Source of the DNA: Leptospira_A sp046736045
GTDB taxonomy: Bacteria; Spirochaetota; Leptospiria; Leptospirales; Leptospiraceae
Direction of reading: 5' to 3'
Assembly (NCBI RefSeq): GCF_046736045.1
Contig: NZ_CP177134.1
Coordinates: forward strand, 682,001 to 746,000
Length of the DNA: 64,000 nt
Shown here: positions 53,797-64,000 of the stretch, one piece after another
Layout: every line of letters starts with the position of its first letter
Position numbering within the stretch: position 1 is the first letter of the stretch
Program-made: the position numbers and the translations under genes
The notes under the pieces: generated by a model
Seen by the model: only the letters and a program-made list of their open reading frames with translations
What the model was told of the DNA's origin: nothing
Database searches by the model: none

Positions 53797-55923
53797 CTAA
53801 CCCTTTTCCCAACCGGGAGGAGCACCATTCTGAATGTATAAAATCGATTTTTCACGATAGAGTTTGGATGCTTTGTCGGTAGGATTGATATTCAAAACAT
53901 AATTGAACTCATCCAATGCTTCAGTAAAATTCCCGTCCCAAAATGCATTCACTCCCCGTTCAAAAGGAACCTTGGATAGTATTTTAAGATGAGCATTGTC
54001 TTCCAAACCTTCCAACAGAATTTCAGCAATACCAACTAACTTGTTTTTTGCGGGAACTTTTATGAAATCCAAAATCCGATGAGGATGAGAATCCGGCTCC
54101 TTTGTTTCCAAAAGGGCATCCAAACTGATAATGACTTTGGCACCGTATTTTTTTGTCATGGATTCCAAAGTATTGGCGATTCCTGCAGTATCGGAAAGAA
54201 CAGCACTTTCAATCCTTTGCTCTTCGCCTATCACACCTAACATAAGTTCACCGTAGTGAATCCCCACACCTATCTGAATTTCAGGATAGTTTTCGGCACG
54301 ATTGCTGTTGTTCCACAAAGCGATGACCTTGTGCATATCGATTGCAGTGAGGATTGCCGAATCAGGACCTTTGTCAAAAAAAGCAAGAATGGCATCTCCG
54401 ATATATTTTTCAATGAATCCTTGATTGGATCGGATCACAGGGCCAACCCGGCTCAGGTAATCATTTAAAAACAGAAAATTGTCGGAAGGGCTCAATCCCT
54501 CCGAAATAGATGTAAAATCGCGTATATCGGAAGATAAGACAGTCATGTTTCGAACAACATAATCTCCCCGAACCACATTGATGCTCTTCGGCTTATCAAA
54601 AGATTCCAAAAATTTCAAAGGAACAAACTTTGAATAGGCGAGATTGGATTCTTCCAATCTTTTATTGATTTCGATCAACTCTTCCGTTAATTGTTCCATC
54701 GAAGAATAAATGCGCGCATTTCTTCTGGACAATAAAATACTTTGAACCAAACAAAAGAAAAACAGAAAAAATCCCAAAAGAGGCGGAGCATTGGGCATAA
54801 AATTTCCGGCAAACAAATCATTCATGCCTCCGATCATCAAAAGCAAAAATCCGTAAAAGATCAACTCGCTATCTTTTCGTTTGTCCTTATATACCTTGAT
54901 CACGAAGAACAGTATGGCAAAACAGAAAACAAGAATCATCGCAAGAGATAGAAAATTTGCTTTCGAAAAGACAGAGGCACTTGTAAATAAAACAAACAAC
55001 CCGAAAACAAAAGAAAAAACCCAGGAACTGACAAATAGCCAGTTGGGAACGTCCGACTTACTTGGATAAAGCGACTTGAAATAACTTATAAAGGCCGTTA
55101 CTAAAAAAGGAGAAGACATATAGTCTATCTTCTGCATCAACTCCCAGGAAAAATTGGGAAATACATACATAATGTAAAAATTATCAAGCACAACCAAACG
55201 GATACTCGTCAAAAAACAAAATATGGCGAAAAACAAAGAACCGTATTCTTCCCTTCTCAGTAAAAACACTGTTAGTTGATAAAGCCCCATGGAAACCAAA
55301 GCGCCGAATACAAAAATCTCTCCGGCGGAAAGGCGGATGTTTTCTCCCTGGATGGCGCCCTTACTTCCCAACTCCAGTGATCTTCGGAATCCTCCGCGTG
55401 CATGATGAAAATTACTCACAACTAAAATGAGTTCCGTATCATAAGAAGTCGGTTCAAAAGAAGAAAAAAGCAGTTTGTATTCCGGTTGTTCCCCTTCCTT
55501 GTTTGCAGAAACAATCCCCGCGTGAGTGAGAAGTTTTCGATTTACATACAACCGATAGGCGCTGGTTTGAGGAGGGATGCGGAGATAATAACGAATTCCG
55601 TAAGCAGGAAAACGCACTGTTAGTCGGTAAGTTGCAAAACCTTCCCCACCACCGCCTTCCGGCCGGTAGGAATTCCAGGACTTGGGAACTTCCGCATATT
55701 TGATTTGTTCTTTGGGAGTACCGTCAATTGCCTCAAAATCACCTAAGTTATTCCAATAAAATTCCCATTGGCCTTCCAGCTTGTACTTGTAAAAATCGGA
55801 TAAATCGATTTCGGACAGATCAATAAATCCTTGTTTGGCGATCTTGAGATCCTTTTTCTCAGTGCAAAAAAAAGAAACAAGCGCGATACAAATCAGAAAA
55901 ATAAAGCTGATTCTATATTTCAT
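53797..55923 (-). CDS. 7TMR-DISM class III cyclase, paralogue A (lacks Asn/Arg)
   Basis: 708 aa from the ATG at 55923, one base overlapping the upstream stop (TAATG). Lipoprotein-like signal (LVSFFC), then a jelly-roll 7TMR-DISM domain (LEGQWEFYWNN), seven membrane helices, a coiled coil and a class III nucleotide cyclase domain. Both metal aspartates are kept: Asp466 in SSDIRDF and Asp510 in KYIGDAIL, 44 apart as in Mycobacterium Rv1625c. But the transition-state pair is gone: where N-x-x-x-R is expected after SDT, the sequence is AGIANT, giving Gly581 and Thr585, and the adenine-site residue is Ala574. It should not be active as a homodimer. A TPR-like tail ends the protein. Confidence 0.88.
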   Translation of the reverse strand: MKYRISFIFLICIALVSFFCTEKKDLKIAKQGFIDLSEIDLSDFYKYKLEGQWEFYWNNLGDFEAIDGTPKEQIKYAEVPKSWNSYRPEGGGGEGFATYRLTVRFPAYGIRYYLRIPPQTSAYRLYVNRKLLTHAGIVSANKEGEQPEYKLLFSSFEPTSYDTELILVVSNFHHARGGFRRSLELGSKGAIQGENIRLSAGEIFVFGALVSMGLYQLTVFLLRREEYGSLFFAIFCFLTSIRLVVLDNFYIMYVFPNFSWELMQKIDYMSSPFLVTAFISYFKSLYPSKSDVPNWLFVSSWVFSFVFGLFVLFTSASVFSKANFLSLAMILVFCFAILFFVIKVYKDKRKDSELIFYGFLLLMIGGMNDLFAGNFMPNAPPLLGFFLFFFCLVQSILLSRRNARIYSSMEQLTEELIEINKRLEESNLAYSKFVPLKFLESFDKPKSINVVRGDYVVRNMTVLSSDIRDFTSISEGLSPSDNFLFLNDYLSRVGPVIRSNQGFIEKYIGDAILAFFDKGPDSAILTAIDMHKVIALWNNSNRAENYPEIQIGVGIHYGELMLGVIGEEQRIESAVLSDTAGIANTLESMTKKYGAKVIISLDALLETKEPDSHPHRILDFIKVPAKNKLVGIAEILLEGLEDNAHLKILSKVPFERGVNAFWDGNFTEALDEFNYVLNINPTDKASKLYREKSILYIQNGAPPGWEKG

Positions 55924-58055
55924 TATTTTTCCCAATCGGAAACCCCATCCCAATCTTCACCTACACCGGAGGCCAAATTGTATTCGGTACGTTTTACATA
56001 AATTTCGGCAGCAACATCTTCCGGATTATCAAGTGCTACGGCTTTGAAGCCTTCCAACGCAGATTCAAAATTAGCTCTTTCATAATCGAAAATAGCGGAT
56101 TCAAACAAATCCTTGTTAGCAATTTTTTTATCCGAAACCGTATCTATTCCTGCGACCAAAACTTCTGCGATCATAACCGTTTCTTTTTTGCCTTTTACGC
56201 GAACAAAGTCCAAAATCCGATAAGGAATATTGTCCAAGTCTTCATGCAACATAAGGGATGTTAAACTAATAAGAATCCTTGCGGAATATTTTTTGGTCAA
56301 ACCTTGGATGCGGCTGGCAAGATTTACGGTATCCGAAATCACAGTGCTTTCCATACGTTCCGATTCTCCGATAATCCCGAGCATGGTTTCTCCCGAATGG
56401 ATTCCGATTCCCGCATGCAGTGGAATAAAACCGTTACCTCTTCTTCGTATATTGTATTTTTCCAATTCCCATTGAATTTGTTCTGCGGCTCTCACCGCAT
56501 CCTGAATACCACCGTCAAACAATGCCATGACGGCACTTCCGATGTATTTATCGATAAACCCGTTGTTGTTTGAAATATTGGGACCGATTCGACCCAAATA
56601 GGAATTTGTAAAAAGAATGCGCGCCTCTATGGGATTGCTGTAAATAATATCATAATATTCCCATATATCGGCGAATAATACGGTCATTTCCCTTTGATTG
56701 CTATCACCCAAAGAAATATGTTCGATACTGTCTTTGCCTAAATAAGTAAGAAATTCCCTAGGTATGAATTTTTCATAGAAACGATTTGTTTCGATAAAGA
56801 TGTCATTTGATTTTTCGAACTCTTCTTTTAAAAGTTTTCTCTTATCGTATATGCGCGCGGTCCGAAGAGTGATGATGGAAGATTGAACTCCGAAAAATAA
56901 AAACAACGTTAGGTGAGAAATCGACAATTCCGCTTCTGCCAAAAACGCGGAGAGTATATCAATGGCAAATCCTACAAATAACAGGATATAGCCGAAAAGG
57001 AACAAACCTGCTTCGGGCAATCTTCGGTTGTACATTTGAATCAAACGGAAAAGAAGTAAAGATGCCAAAACCAATCCGGCAACCTGAAATACGAATTCAA
57101 ACCTGGTATAATAAATCGGTTTTACGATAATAAACAAAATCAAATGAAAGATAACAAAAGCAGTGATGATCTTGATCAGATTGATACTGATAAATCTGGG
57201 AAACAACCCTTCCACAAACCATAAAAACAATACCGCCAGGGCGAATACGCTGGAATATTCCATAAAGATCATCAGATCCCAGGGAATAGCAGATGTTACG
57301 GCATAAATCGTTTTGTTTCCGGTGAACAGAATACGAACCGCAAAAATCAAACAAAACAAACCGAAGAAAAAAGCCTCCTTCTGTTTGTTTCTATAAAAGA
57401 ATATAATGAAATGATAAATTCCAAACATAAAGATCGCTCCGGTAAGAGCCAAATCCATAGTACCATTCGCAAACACATAGGCCTGAATGGCTTCTCCCGT
57501 GCCGATCAAAGGAGGAGATAAAGTTCCTCCTTCCCTATGATGAAAGTTGGAAACAAACAAAACAAATGTTAGCTTGTCTTTTGCGGTGATGGAGACAGAT
57601 TGACCTTGCAGGCTGGGATAAGAACTGAGTGCAAGAGAACCGGGGATACCGCTTTGAACGCCTACCTTGTCGGTAAGATACAAACGATATGCAGTTCTCT
57701 GTTCGGGAATGTAAACCACATACCTGGTTTCTTCCGGGGGCAAAATAACTTCCAGTTTGTAAGTGGCAAAACCCAAACCGTCGCTTAAGGAAGAAGAAAC
57801 CGGAGAATCATTCCAAAGACGGGGAATTTTAAAATAACTCTTGTTAGCAGAATCAGGATGATCATGAGAAAGGATTTCTTTAGGATAAAACTCCCAGTCT
57901 CCTTCCAAAGCCGCAATTCCACCTTCCGAAAAAGGAAACGAACCGAGATCTGCGACTCCATTTTTAACAATATCCACCTGATTTCGGATATTGCATTGAA
58001 GAAGAAGTAAAACGCACCCAAAGAAGAGAGACTTCTGCCAAAGGTTTGTTCGCAT
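55923..58055 (-). CDS. 7TMR-DISM class III cyclase, paralogue B (lacks second metal Asp)
   Basis: 710 aa from the ATG at 58055 (MRTNLWQKSLFFGCVLLLLQ, lipobox LLLQC); the longer frame lacks a signal. Same layout as paralogue A: jelly-roll, seven helices (LALTGAIFMFGIYHFIIFFY onward), linker, cyclase domain, short helical tail. The first metal Asp463 (FADIWEYY) and substrate Lys503 are kept, but the second metal residue is Ser507 (KYIGSAVM, codon AGT). The transition-state residues are intact: Asn578 and Arg582 in DTVNLASR, with Thr571 at the adenine site. It complements paralogue A. It is translated first, and A follows by overlap, consistent with equal amounts. Confidence 0.88.
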   Translation of the reverse strand: MRTNLWQKSLFFGCVLLLLQCNIRNQVDIVKNGVADLGSFPFSEGGIAALEGDWEFYPKEILSHDHPDSANKSYFKIPRLWNDSPVSSSLSDGLGFATYKLEVILPPEETRYVVYIPEQRTAYRLYLTDKVGVQSGIPGSLALSSYPSLQGQSVSITAKDKLTFVLFVSNFHHREGGTLSPPLIGTGEAIQAYVFANGTMDLALTGAIFMFGIYHFIIFFYRNKQKEAFFFGLFCLIFAVRILFTGNKTIYAVTSAIPWDLMIFMEYSSVFALAVLFLWFVEGLFPRFISINLIKIITAFVIFHLILFIIVKPIYYTRFEFVFQVAGLVLASLLLFRLIQMYNRRLPEAGLFLFGYILLFVGFAIDILSAFLAEAELSISHLTLFLFFGVQSSIITLRTARIYDKRKLLKEEFEKSNDIFIETNRFYEKFIPREFLTYLGKDSIEHISLGDSNQREMTVLFADIWEYYDIIYSNPIEARILFTNSYLGRIGPNISNNNGFIDKYIGSAVMALFDGGIQDAVRAAEQIQWELEKYNIRRRGNGFIPLHAGIGIHSGETMLGIIGESERMESTVISDTVNLASRIQGLTKKYSARILISLTSLMLHEDLDNIPYRILDFVRVKGKKETVMIAEVLVAGIDTVSDKKIANKDLFESAIFDYERANFESALEGFKAVALDNPEDVAAEIYVKRTEYNLASGVGEDWDGVSDWEK

Positions 58056-58190
58056 GGACACAAGAATTGTGCCGAATCTCCATTTGAAAAGGAAGATTTC
58101 TTTCAAAGCGGAAATTACCAAGTTCACATAACCTTCATTTAATTTTTACCAAATCTCTTTCAAAAAGAAAAAAATTAGTTTGTACGACGG

Positions 58191-59273
58191 ATGAGTACAT
58201 CTTACTATGTCACCCAAATGCAAAGAAATTCCGGCAAAAACAAAGCAGCACTTGCCTACCAGATTTTAGGAAGGTATTTGCCGGATTCTGTATTTGATCA
58301 TTTGCGGTCGGAAGAGATCGAAAAATTACTCGAAAAAGTAAACCCGAATCAAAAGCCCACAGCGAAAGAAGAACAAAACATTCTAATTTCATTTAACGAA
58401 TTTTTAAAGGGAAAGCCAACAAAACAGAAGGCTTCTTTCAAACAACCGGCTTCCGAAGTATCAATAGACAGCCTCTATTCTCCGGCACATGCAAAACAAG
58501 GATCGAACAGATCGTATCCGGATCAGACGGACGACAACCAGTTGGTGCAATTTTTAGAAGAGATTCTCAAAGAAGAAACTGCCAACGAATCCCATCTCGA
58601 TTCCTTAAAAAAAAGAACAAGAGAAGAACTTTCCCATCTCGCACGCGAAGAATCCCCCCGCACGATTGCGAGGCTTCTCTCTTTTTCCGATCCCGAGGAA
58701 GCATCCCTTGTCATTGCTGACTACCCTGATCCCATCCGGGAAGAGATCATTTTCGCCATTTCTCAGATTGATTTTCATTCGGAACGGGAAAGGGACGAAT
58801 TGGAACGATTCTTACGATTCAAATCGGATCTGATATCCAAAAAACTGCCTGTTTCCAAAGTCAAAAGCCGCAAAGCTAAAACCGCAGGTGAAATCCTCAC
58901 CCGCCTCCCTTTTTCCCAAACGCAAAATTTAATCAACCGAATACAGAAAAAAAGCCCTGAATTTGCCGAAACTATAATAGAGCATTACTTTCGAATGGAG
59001 GATCTACTCTATTTGGGAAGAACGAGCCTCACTCGTTTTTTCTCCGAGATCCACCCTTTAGTGATAGCCTGTGCCTTAAAAGGGGTTGAGACTTCATTCA
59101 AAGAGTCTATCTTCGAAAATCTTGAGGCATGGCTGGTAAAGGACATTCGCGTCGAATGGGACTCGCTCGGTCCCGTTTCTTTGGCGGAGATTGAAGAAGC
59201 CCAAAAAGGGGTTCTCGATCGTTTGCGGGAAGAAATCGAAGAAGGTAAACTGAAACTTTGGAGAATGAAGTAA
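58191..59273 (+). CDS. FliG-like flagellar switch protein paralogue
   Basis: 360 aa. The N-terminal KAALAYQILGRYLPDSVFDH and EEIEKLLEKV match FliG-N; a Gln/Ser-rich linker of about 60 residues follows; then LAREESPRTIARLLSFSDPE at the FliG middle domain and SLTRFFSEIHPLVIACALKG, ENLEAWLVKDIRVEWDSLGP and VSLAEIEEAQKGVLDRLREE at FliG-C. The EHPQ motif of the middle domain is EESP here and the C-terminal torque region has fewer basic residues, so this is probably not the main motor FliG but a divergent copy. It is followed four bases later by fliH, so it acts with the flagellar export or switch machinery. Confidence 0.82.
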   Translation: MSTSYYVTQMQRNSGKNKAALAYQILGRYLPDSVFDHLRSEEIEKLLEKVNPNQKPTAKEEQNILISFNEFLKGKPTKQKASFKQPASEVSIDSLYSPAHAKQGSNRSYPDQTDDNQLVQFLEEILKEETANESHLDSLKKRTREELSHLAREESPRTIARLLSFSDPEEASLVIADYPDPIREEIIFAISQIDFHSERERDELERFLRFKSDLISKKLPVSKVKSRKAKTAGEILTRLPFSQTQNLINRIQKKSPEFAETIIEHYFRMEDLLYLGRTSLTRFFSEIHPLVIACALKGVETSFKESIFENLEAWLVKDIRVEWDSLGPVSLAEIEEAQKGVLDRLREEIEEGKLKLWRMK

Positions 59274-59277
59274 GGAC

Positions 59278-60197
<920 letters not shown>

Positions 60198-60201
<4 letters not shown>

Positions 60202-62153
60202 TGCGTTTGTCTTTTTTATCCAAACTGGGGTTAGGTGCCATCCTCCTCGCAGTGTTCCTGTCTTCTGAGCTTAAGGCGGAATCCTGCGGTACCTTTATCT
60301 CCTCTTGGGACGCACCGATCAAACTGGTCGACAATTGGCAGTTTAGGAAAGGCGACAACCTGGATTGGAGGGATGAAGTTGTTGAAGAAAGTTTTTGGGT
60401 AAAAAGATCCGTTCCCGATTATGGAATTTCCAAAACAGAAAACCTAACAGGGTATCATTGGTATCGTTGCAATTTTACACTTCCTGAAAATTTTACAACG
60501 CCTACCGAACCGATTGCAGTCCAATTGGGAAGAATCCGAGATATAGATGAATTTTATCTGAACGGAACGCTTGTCGGTAAAACCGGCTCCGTTCTTCCCA
60601 AACTGGAAGTGGATTTTCAAAAAGTAAGAGTCTATTCCCTGCCCACTCATCTTTTGAAATCCGGCAACAATACGATCGCAGTCAGAATCTACGCAGCAAC
60701 CAACTTGAACGGATTAAAAGTCGCACCGATCATCAGCAAAGAACGAACGTTACGCGAGTCTCTTTTCATGAGTGAAGTTTTTCCGATGATTTGCGGGTAT
60801 GTATTTATCTTTATGGGAATCTATTTTCTTGTAGGTTCCATAGTACGTGGACGTACGGGAGAAAACTTTTTTTTCGCACTCTTTTCCATCTTTATCGGGA
60901 TTTACGTATTACTGCGCACCCAACATAGAAACATTCTGTTTGAAAATTTCACGTGGTCGTATGTAAGCGAACTTTTGATATTGATTTGTCTTCCTGTTTT
61001 CTTTATCAATTTTTTGCATCAATACTTGAAGATAAAAAGAAATATGGTTTTGCTTGGATACGAAGTTTATCTATCCATTTTATTTATCATTACCCTGTTT
61101 TTCCGTACTCCCAAGTCCTGGATTTTAGTCATCGCACTTTTCAATTACGGATTGCCCGTTGCTTTGGGACTCGGGGCTTATTTGTTTATCAAATACGGAA
61201 AAGAAAACATCACTAAACTTCGTTATATCATCATAGGACTCATATCTTTACTTCCTACGATTTTAATCGATAGTCTCTCCGCTTTGGAAATCATCAACTT
61301 TCCCGGAACGCTCTTCCTAGGATTTTTAGTTTTCCTTGTGATGATCTCGATCCAACTTTCCAATGATATGGTTCTCGGACTTCGCAATTTTATGGATCAG
61401 GAAAAAGAATTGATCCAAATGGAAAAAGTAAAAACAGGGTTTTTACTCAACTTGTCCAGTGAATTCAAATCGGGGATGGAAAAGATTTATCTGGCTCTGG
61501 ATAAAATTTCCAGACCAGCCGTTAAAACCAAAGTAAAGGCTAAAACAAAATCTGCAAAAGTTTCTACTGCGTCTACTACGGATGTAATCAAACAAGCGGA
61601 AGATCATATATCTTACATGAGTTATATGGTAGAAGAAGCGCTTCTTTTGAAACAATTGGAAGAAAAAACATACCAACCCAAATGGGAAAGTTTTCATATA
61701 AGAGATTTGATTCACTCCTGCGTCTCTTCCATTGAAAATCATTTGGGACAAAAAAGAAAAAATACAAGTATAGAAGTCAAACCGGACAATCTTGAGATTT
61801 TACAAGCTCCCGAACTGATTTTTGCCATGTTACGGAACTTAGTCGAGAATGCTTACATCTATACCGATGTAAAAACGGAAGTAAGTATCGAATTTTACAA
61901 TAGAGACGGATTTCATCATCTCGTGATCACCGATGAAGGTTTGGGGATGAGCCAAATCGAAATGGAAACCATATTTCAAAAATTTGTCCGCGGATACAAA
62001 GAAAGTAAAAATGAAATTCCCGGTGCGGGTATCGGTCTGACTCTCGTGCAAGCCACTGCAAATTATTTGGGCGGGACAGTGACTTTAAAATCTGCAGAAG
62101 GTATGGGCGCAAAATTTACCGTAAAAATACCTGAAAAAGGTAAAAAAATATGA
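60198..62153 (+). CDS. 7TMR-DISM histidine-kinase-like protein lacking the H-box His
   Basis: 651 aa. Signal peptide (LLAVFLSSELKA, cut before ES), jelly-roll sensor (about 45-190, GYHWYRCNFTLPENF), seven membrane helices (FPMICGYVFIFMGIYFLVGS to FLGFLVFLVMISIQL), then a kinase core. The dimerisation helix reads FLLNLSSEFKSGMEKI where FLANLSHELRTPL is usual: Ser421 replaces the phospho-accepting His and Gly the Pro. The ATPase lobe is good: N-box NLVENAYIY, G1 DEGLGM, F FQKFVRGY, G2 GAGIGLTL. It may bind ATP but cannot autophosphorylate in the usual way. The start overlaps fliH, and the stop overlaps the next gene (ATGA). Confidence 0.88.
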
Positions 62154-64000
62154 AGATACACCGTTTAAGTATCTTATCCCTAACAACTGTTTTAGTTTTA
62201 TCTCTTAATTGCAGCAGAGTGGGAGATGAAAAGTCCATTGCTGTTTCTCTGGAAGGAGAAGATTGGGGTATCCAATTTGATCCGTCTACTGAAATTTTAA
62301 ATCCCGATTTCAATGTCGGTTCTTTGGAACTGACTGCGGTTCCCGGAAATTTCAGAAACATCAATCGTTCTTATAGAGGCCCGATTTGGATTCGTAAATC
62401 TTTTGAAATTACGAAAGATCAACATGATCAGTCGCTTGCCTTGCAATTGGGACGCATTTACCAATCCGACGAAGTTTTCATCAATGGAGTGTTAATCGGT
62501 AAAAACAACTCCGCCTTCGGAGAAAAACCGGACACGTATTCTTTCGGAAGACCGCGCATATACCCCATTCCTCATCATCTGATACTGGAAGGTGAAAACA
62601 GTATCGTTGTCAAAATTGACTCCGACCTCAGCACATCGGCAGGAATCATTACAGGTCCCATCCGTATTTTGACTTATGAAGAAGCGATAGAAGAAAATCT
62701 TTACGATTCTCTCGTAGAACTGATATTTGTCGGCTTTTATCTTTTCATTGCTTTGTTTTTCTTTATCAACTACTTCAAGATGAGAGATAAAAAGGAATAC
62801 TTGAGTTTCAGTATTCTCGCTTTGATTTTTTCCGCATTCGAACTCTCACGGAATGAAAGCCGCTTTTTCCTTTGGGACAACTTCACCGGTTATAAATTCA
62901 TCGAGTATGGATTTTTACTGATTTTGCCTTATGCATTCATCAAATTCATCCAAGACTTTTTTGAACTGAAAAGATTCAAATACCAGCTGGTATATTTATT
63001 TTCCCAACTATTATTTTTGATCGTATTTTTAGTTATCCCCAAACCGGTGTTTTGGTATAATTTTATCGGCTACTGGGACATTCACTTATTGTTTGTGATC
63101 GGATATGCCGTCTATCTAACGTTCCAAAAACTCAAGGATAACGTCCGCGGTGCGTGGATTCACATAATAGCTCTTTGTTATCTGTTATACGCCATCTTGA
63201 AAGAAGTTTTAATCGAAAGAGGTTATTTGGGTGCCGTCTCTTCTTTGGAAACATCCTTTCTTGTTTATTTGCTTCTGATGACGCTCGCTCTTCGTTTTCA
63301 ATTTTTATTGATGAAAAGAAAATTGCAAAATCGGTTCGATCGTTTGAAAGAAGCAGACTCCATGCGTGAAAAAATATTTTTTTATATGGATGCGATGATC
63401 ACCAAACCTCTTCTCAATATGAAAGATAAGTTGAGAATGTATCGGGAAGGTGTCGAAAAAACGAAAGAAAAAGCTATCTTGAAAGAAGTAATGGGAATTC
63501 AATCATCAATTGATTCCGTTATGGATGATATCATCGAACTTTCACGATTGGAAGTAATGAAAGAAGTTCCTTTCCGTGACCAGATTAACTTTGTTAGTTT
63601 CATCAAAGATGTAATCCCCGATGACGAAATCACCTATTCCATTAAAGTTCACCCTGATACGGAAATTTATAATAGTTTGGATTTGGTAAATTCGATTGTA
63701 GTTCGTTTGGTGGACTTTCCCCCTTTCAAAGAGTTTTCCCATAACGACTTGATCATCACACAAGATTTAAAAGGAAATGTACATTTTAGATTTTTACTTT
63801 TCCATTCAAATCCGAAAGTTACAACAAGGCTTTTTAACGAATTGATAGAAAGTTACGAGACCCTATCACCAAACAAAGTGAAGTGGGCTATCATTCAGGA
63901 AATCGCACGTCTACTCGGCGCAAAGATGGATTTTAAAATTATCAAACGTAAGTATTTGAAAATAGATCTCGGGCTCAAAGCAACCGCACCCAGTCAATCT
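62150..64000 (+). CDS. 7TMR-DISM pseudokinase-like lipoprotein, C-terminus outside window
   Basis: Open for 617 codons from the ATG at 62150 to the right edge with no stop. A lipoprotein signal ends VLSLNCSRV (Cys21). Then comes a jelly-roll sensor (RGPIWIRKSFEI, LALQLGRIYQSDEVFINGVL), seven membrane helices (LIFVGFYLFIALFFFINYF to LLLMTLALRFQFLL), and a dimerisation helix FFYMDAMITKPLLNM with Ala415 where the His is expected. The following region is kinase-like in length, but I see no clean N-box or G1 motif before the edge. It is a close relative of the preceding gene and coupled to it by overlap, so the two may work as a pair. Confidence 0.82.
   Translation, partial: MKIHRLSILSLTTVLVLSLNCSRVGDEKSIAVSLEGEDWGIQFDPSTEILNPDFNVGSLELTAVPGNFRNINRSYRGPIWIRKSFEITKDQHDQSLALQLGRIYQSDEVFINGVLIGKNNSAFGEKPDTYSFGRPRIYPIPHHLILEGENSIVVKIDSDLSTSAGIITGPIRILTYEEAIEENLYDSLVELIFVGFYLFIALFFFINYFKMRDKKEYLSFSILALIFSAFELSRNESRFFLWDNFTGYKFIEYGFLLILPYAFIKFIQDFFELKRFKYQLVYLFSQLLFLIVFLVIPKPVFWYNFIGYWDIHLLFVIGYAVYLTFQKLKDNVRGAWIHIIALCYLLYAILKEVLIERGYLGAVSSLETSFLVYLLLMTLALRFQFLLMKRKLQNRFDRLKEADSMREKIFFYMDAMITKPLLNMKDKLRMYREGVEKTKEKAILKEVMGIQSSIDSVMDDIIELSRLEVMKEVPFRDQINFVSFIKDVIPDDEITYSIKVHPDTEIYNSLDLVNSIVVRLVDFPPFKEFSHNDLIITQDLKGNVHFRFLLFHSNPKVTTRLFNELIESYETLSPNKVKWAIIQEIARLLGAKMDFKIIKRKYLKIDLGLKATAPSQS

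Noticed and set aside
55923..58055. Ser507 in cyclase B as a simple sequencing error
   Set aside because: The codon AGT differs from an Asp codon by two bases (GAT), the surrounding frame is intact, and the loss is matched by a reciprocal loss in the neighbouring paralogue.

Overview
The window looks like chromosomal DNA from a Leptospira-type spirochaete, most likely a saprophytic lineage. This is an inference. It rests on moderate-to-low G+C by eye, many lipoproteins with short spirochaetal lipoboxes (LLWNC, TLFC, TFSC, SFFC, LLQC, SLNC), several 7TMR-DISM receptors, a membrane AraC regulator, flagellar genes, and housekeeping genes scattered as single genes or small operons. Coding density is high. 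Many genes are coupled through ATGA or TAATG overlaps. I saw no rRNA, tRNA, CRISPR array or insertion sequence.

Layout. 1-3847 (minus): an overlapping FecR, PEGA and TPR lipoprotein operon; the TPR gene runs off the left edge. 3916-8622: rsgA divergent from a GAF histidine kinase, then a membrane protein and thiol peroxidase. 8619-13273 (minus): a membrane-anchored SbcC-like ATPase with its SbcD-like nuclease (YhaN/YhaO type) and a CaiB-type CoA transferase. 13399-18036: a giant lipoprotein with 12 beta-sandwich repeats. 18095-21164: a Thr-type sulfatase-fold lipoprotein, a small SMR-like transporter and a hydrolase. 21165-21704: the only gene-free stretch over 300 bp, filled with two dispersed repeat families and a perfect palindrome. 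21705-32107: a beta-helix lipoprotein, lpdA, a methyltransferase, a degenerate-GGDEF/CheX-like pair, a hydrolase, FapA, msrA and mtnA. 32221-36759: a phasin-like protein, then a minus-strand operon of sigma factor, unknown protein, CHAT protease and cysteine-cluster protein. 36805-48576: an M23 peptidase, acyl-CoA ligase, membrane AraC regulator, dnaE, cobT-cobS-cobC and gatB. 48672-53600: tandem hemerythrin, aldehyde dehydrogenase, SCO1-like protein and a chemoreceptor. 53797-58055: two tandem 7TMR adenylate cyclase paralogues. 58191-64000: a FliG paralogue, FliH and two 7TMR histidine-kinase-like proteins, the last cut by the window edge.

Three systems stand out. (1) The tandem cyclases have lost complementary halves of the class III active site: one keeps both metal aspartates but lacks the transition-state Asn and Arg, while the other keeps Asn and Arg but has Ser for the second metal Asp. 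This predicts an obligate heterodimer with one active site, like the mammalian C1/C2 arrangement. (2) The sigma-unknown-CHAT-YkgJ operon looks like a protease-linked transcriptional response module. (3) The fliG-like/fliH operon continues, by overlap, into two membrane kinase-like receptors that both lack the phospho-accepting histidine, which suggests sensory control by non-phosphorylating pseudokinases. The rest is ordinary metabolism and signalling.
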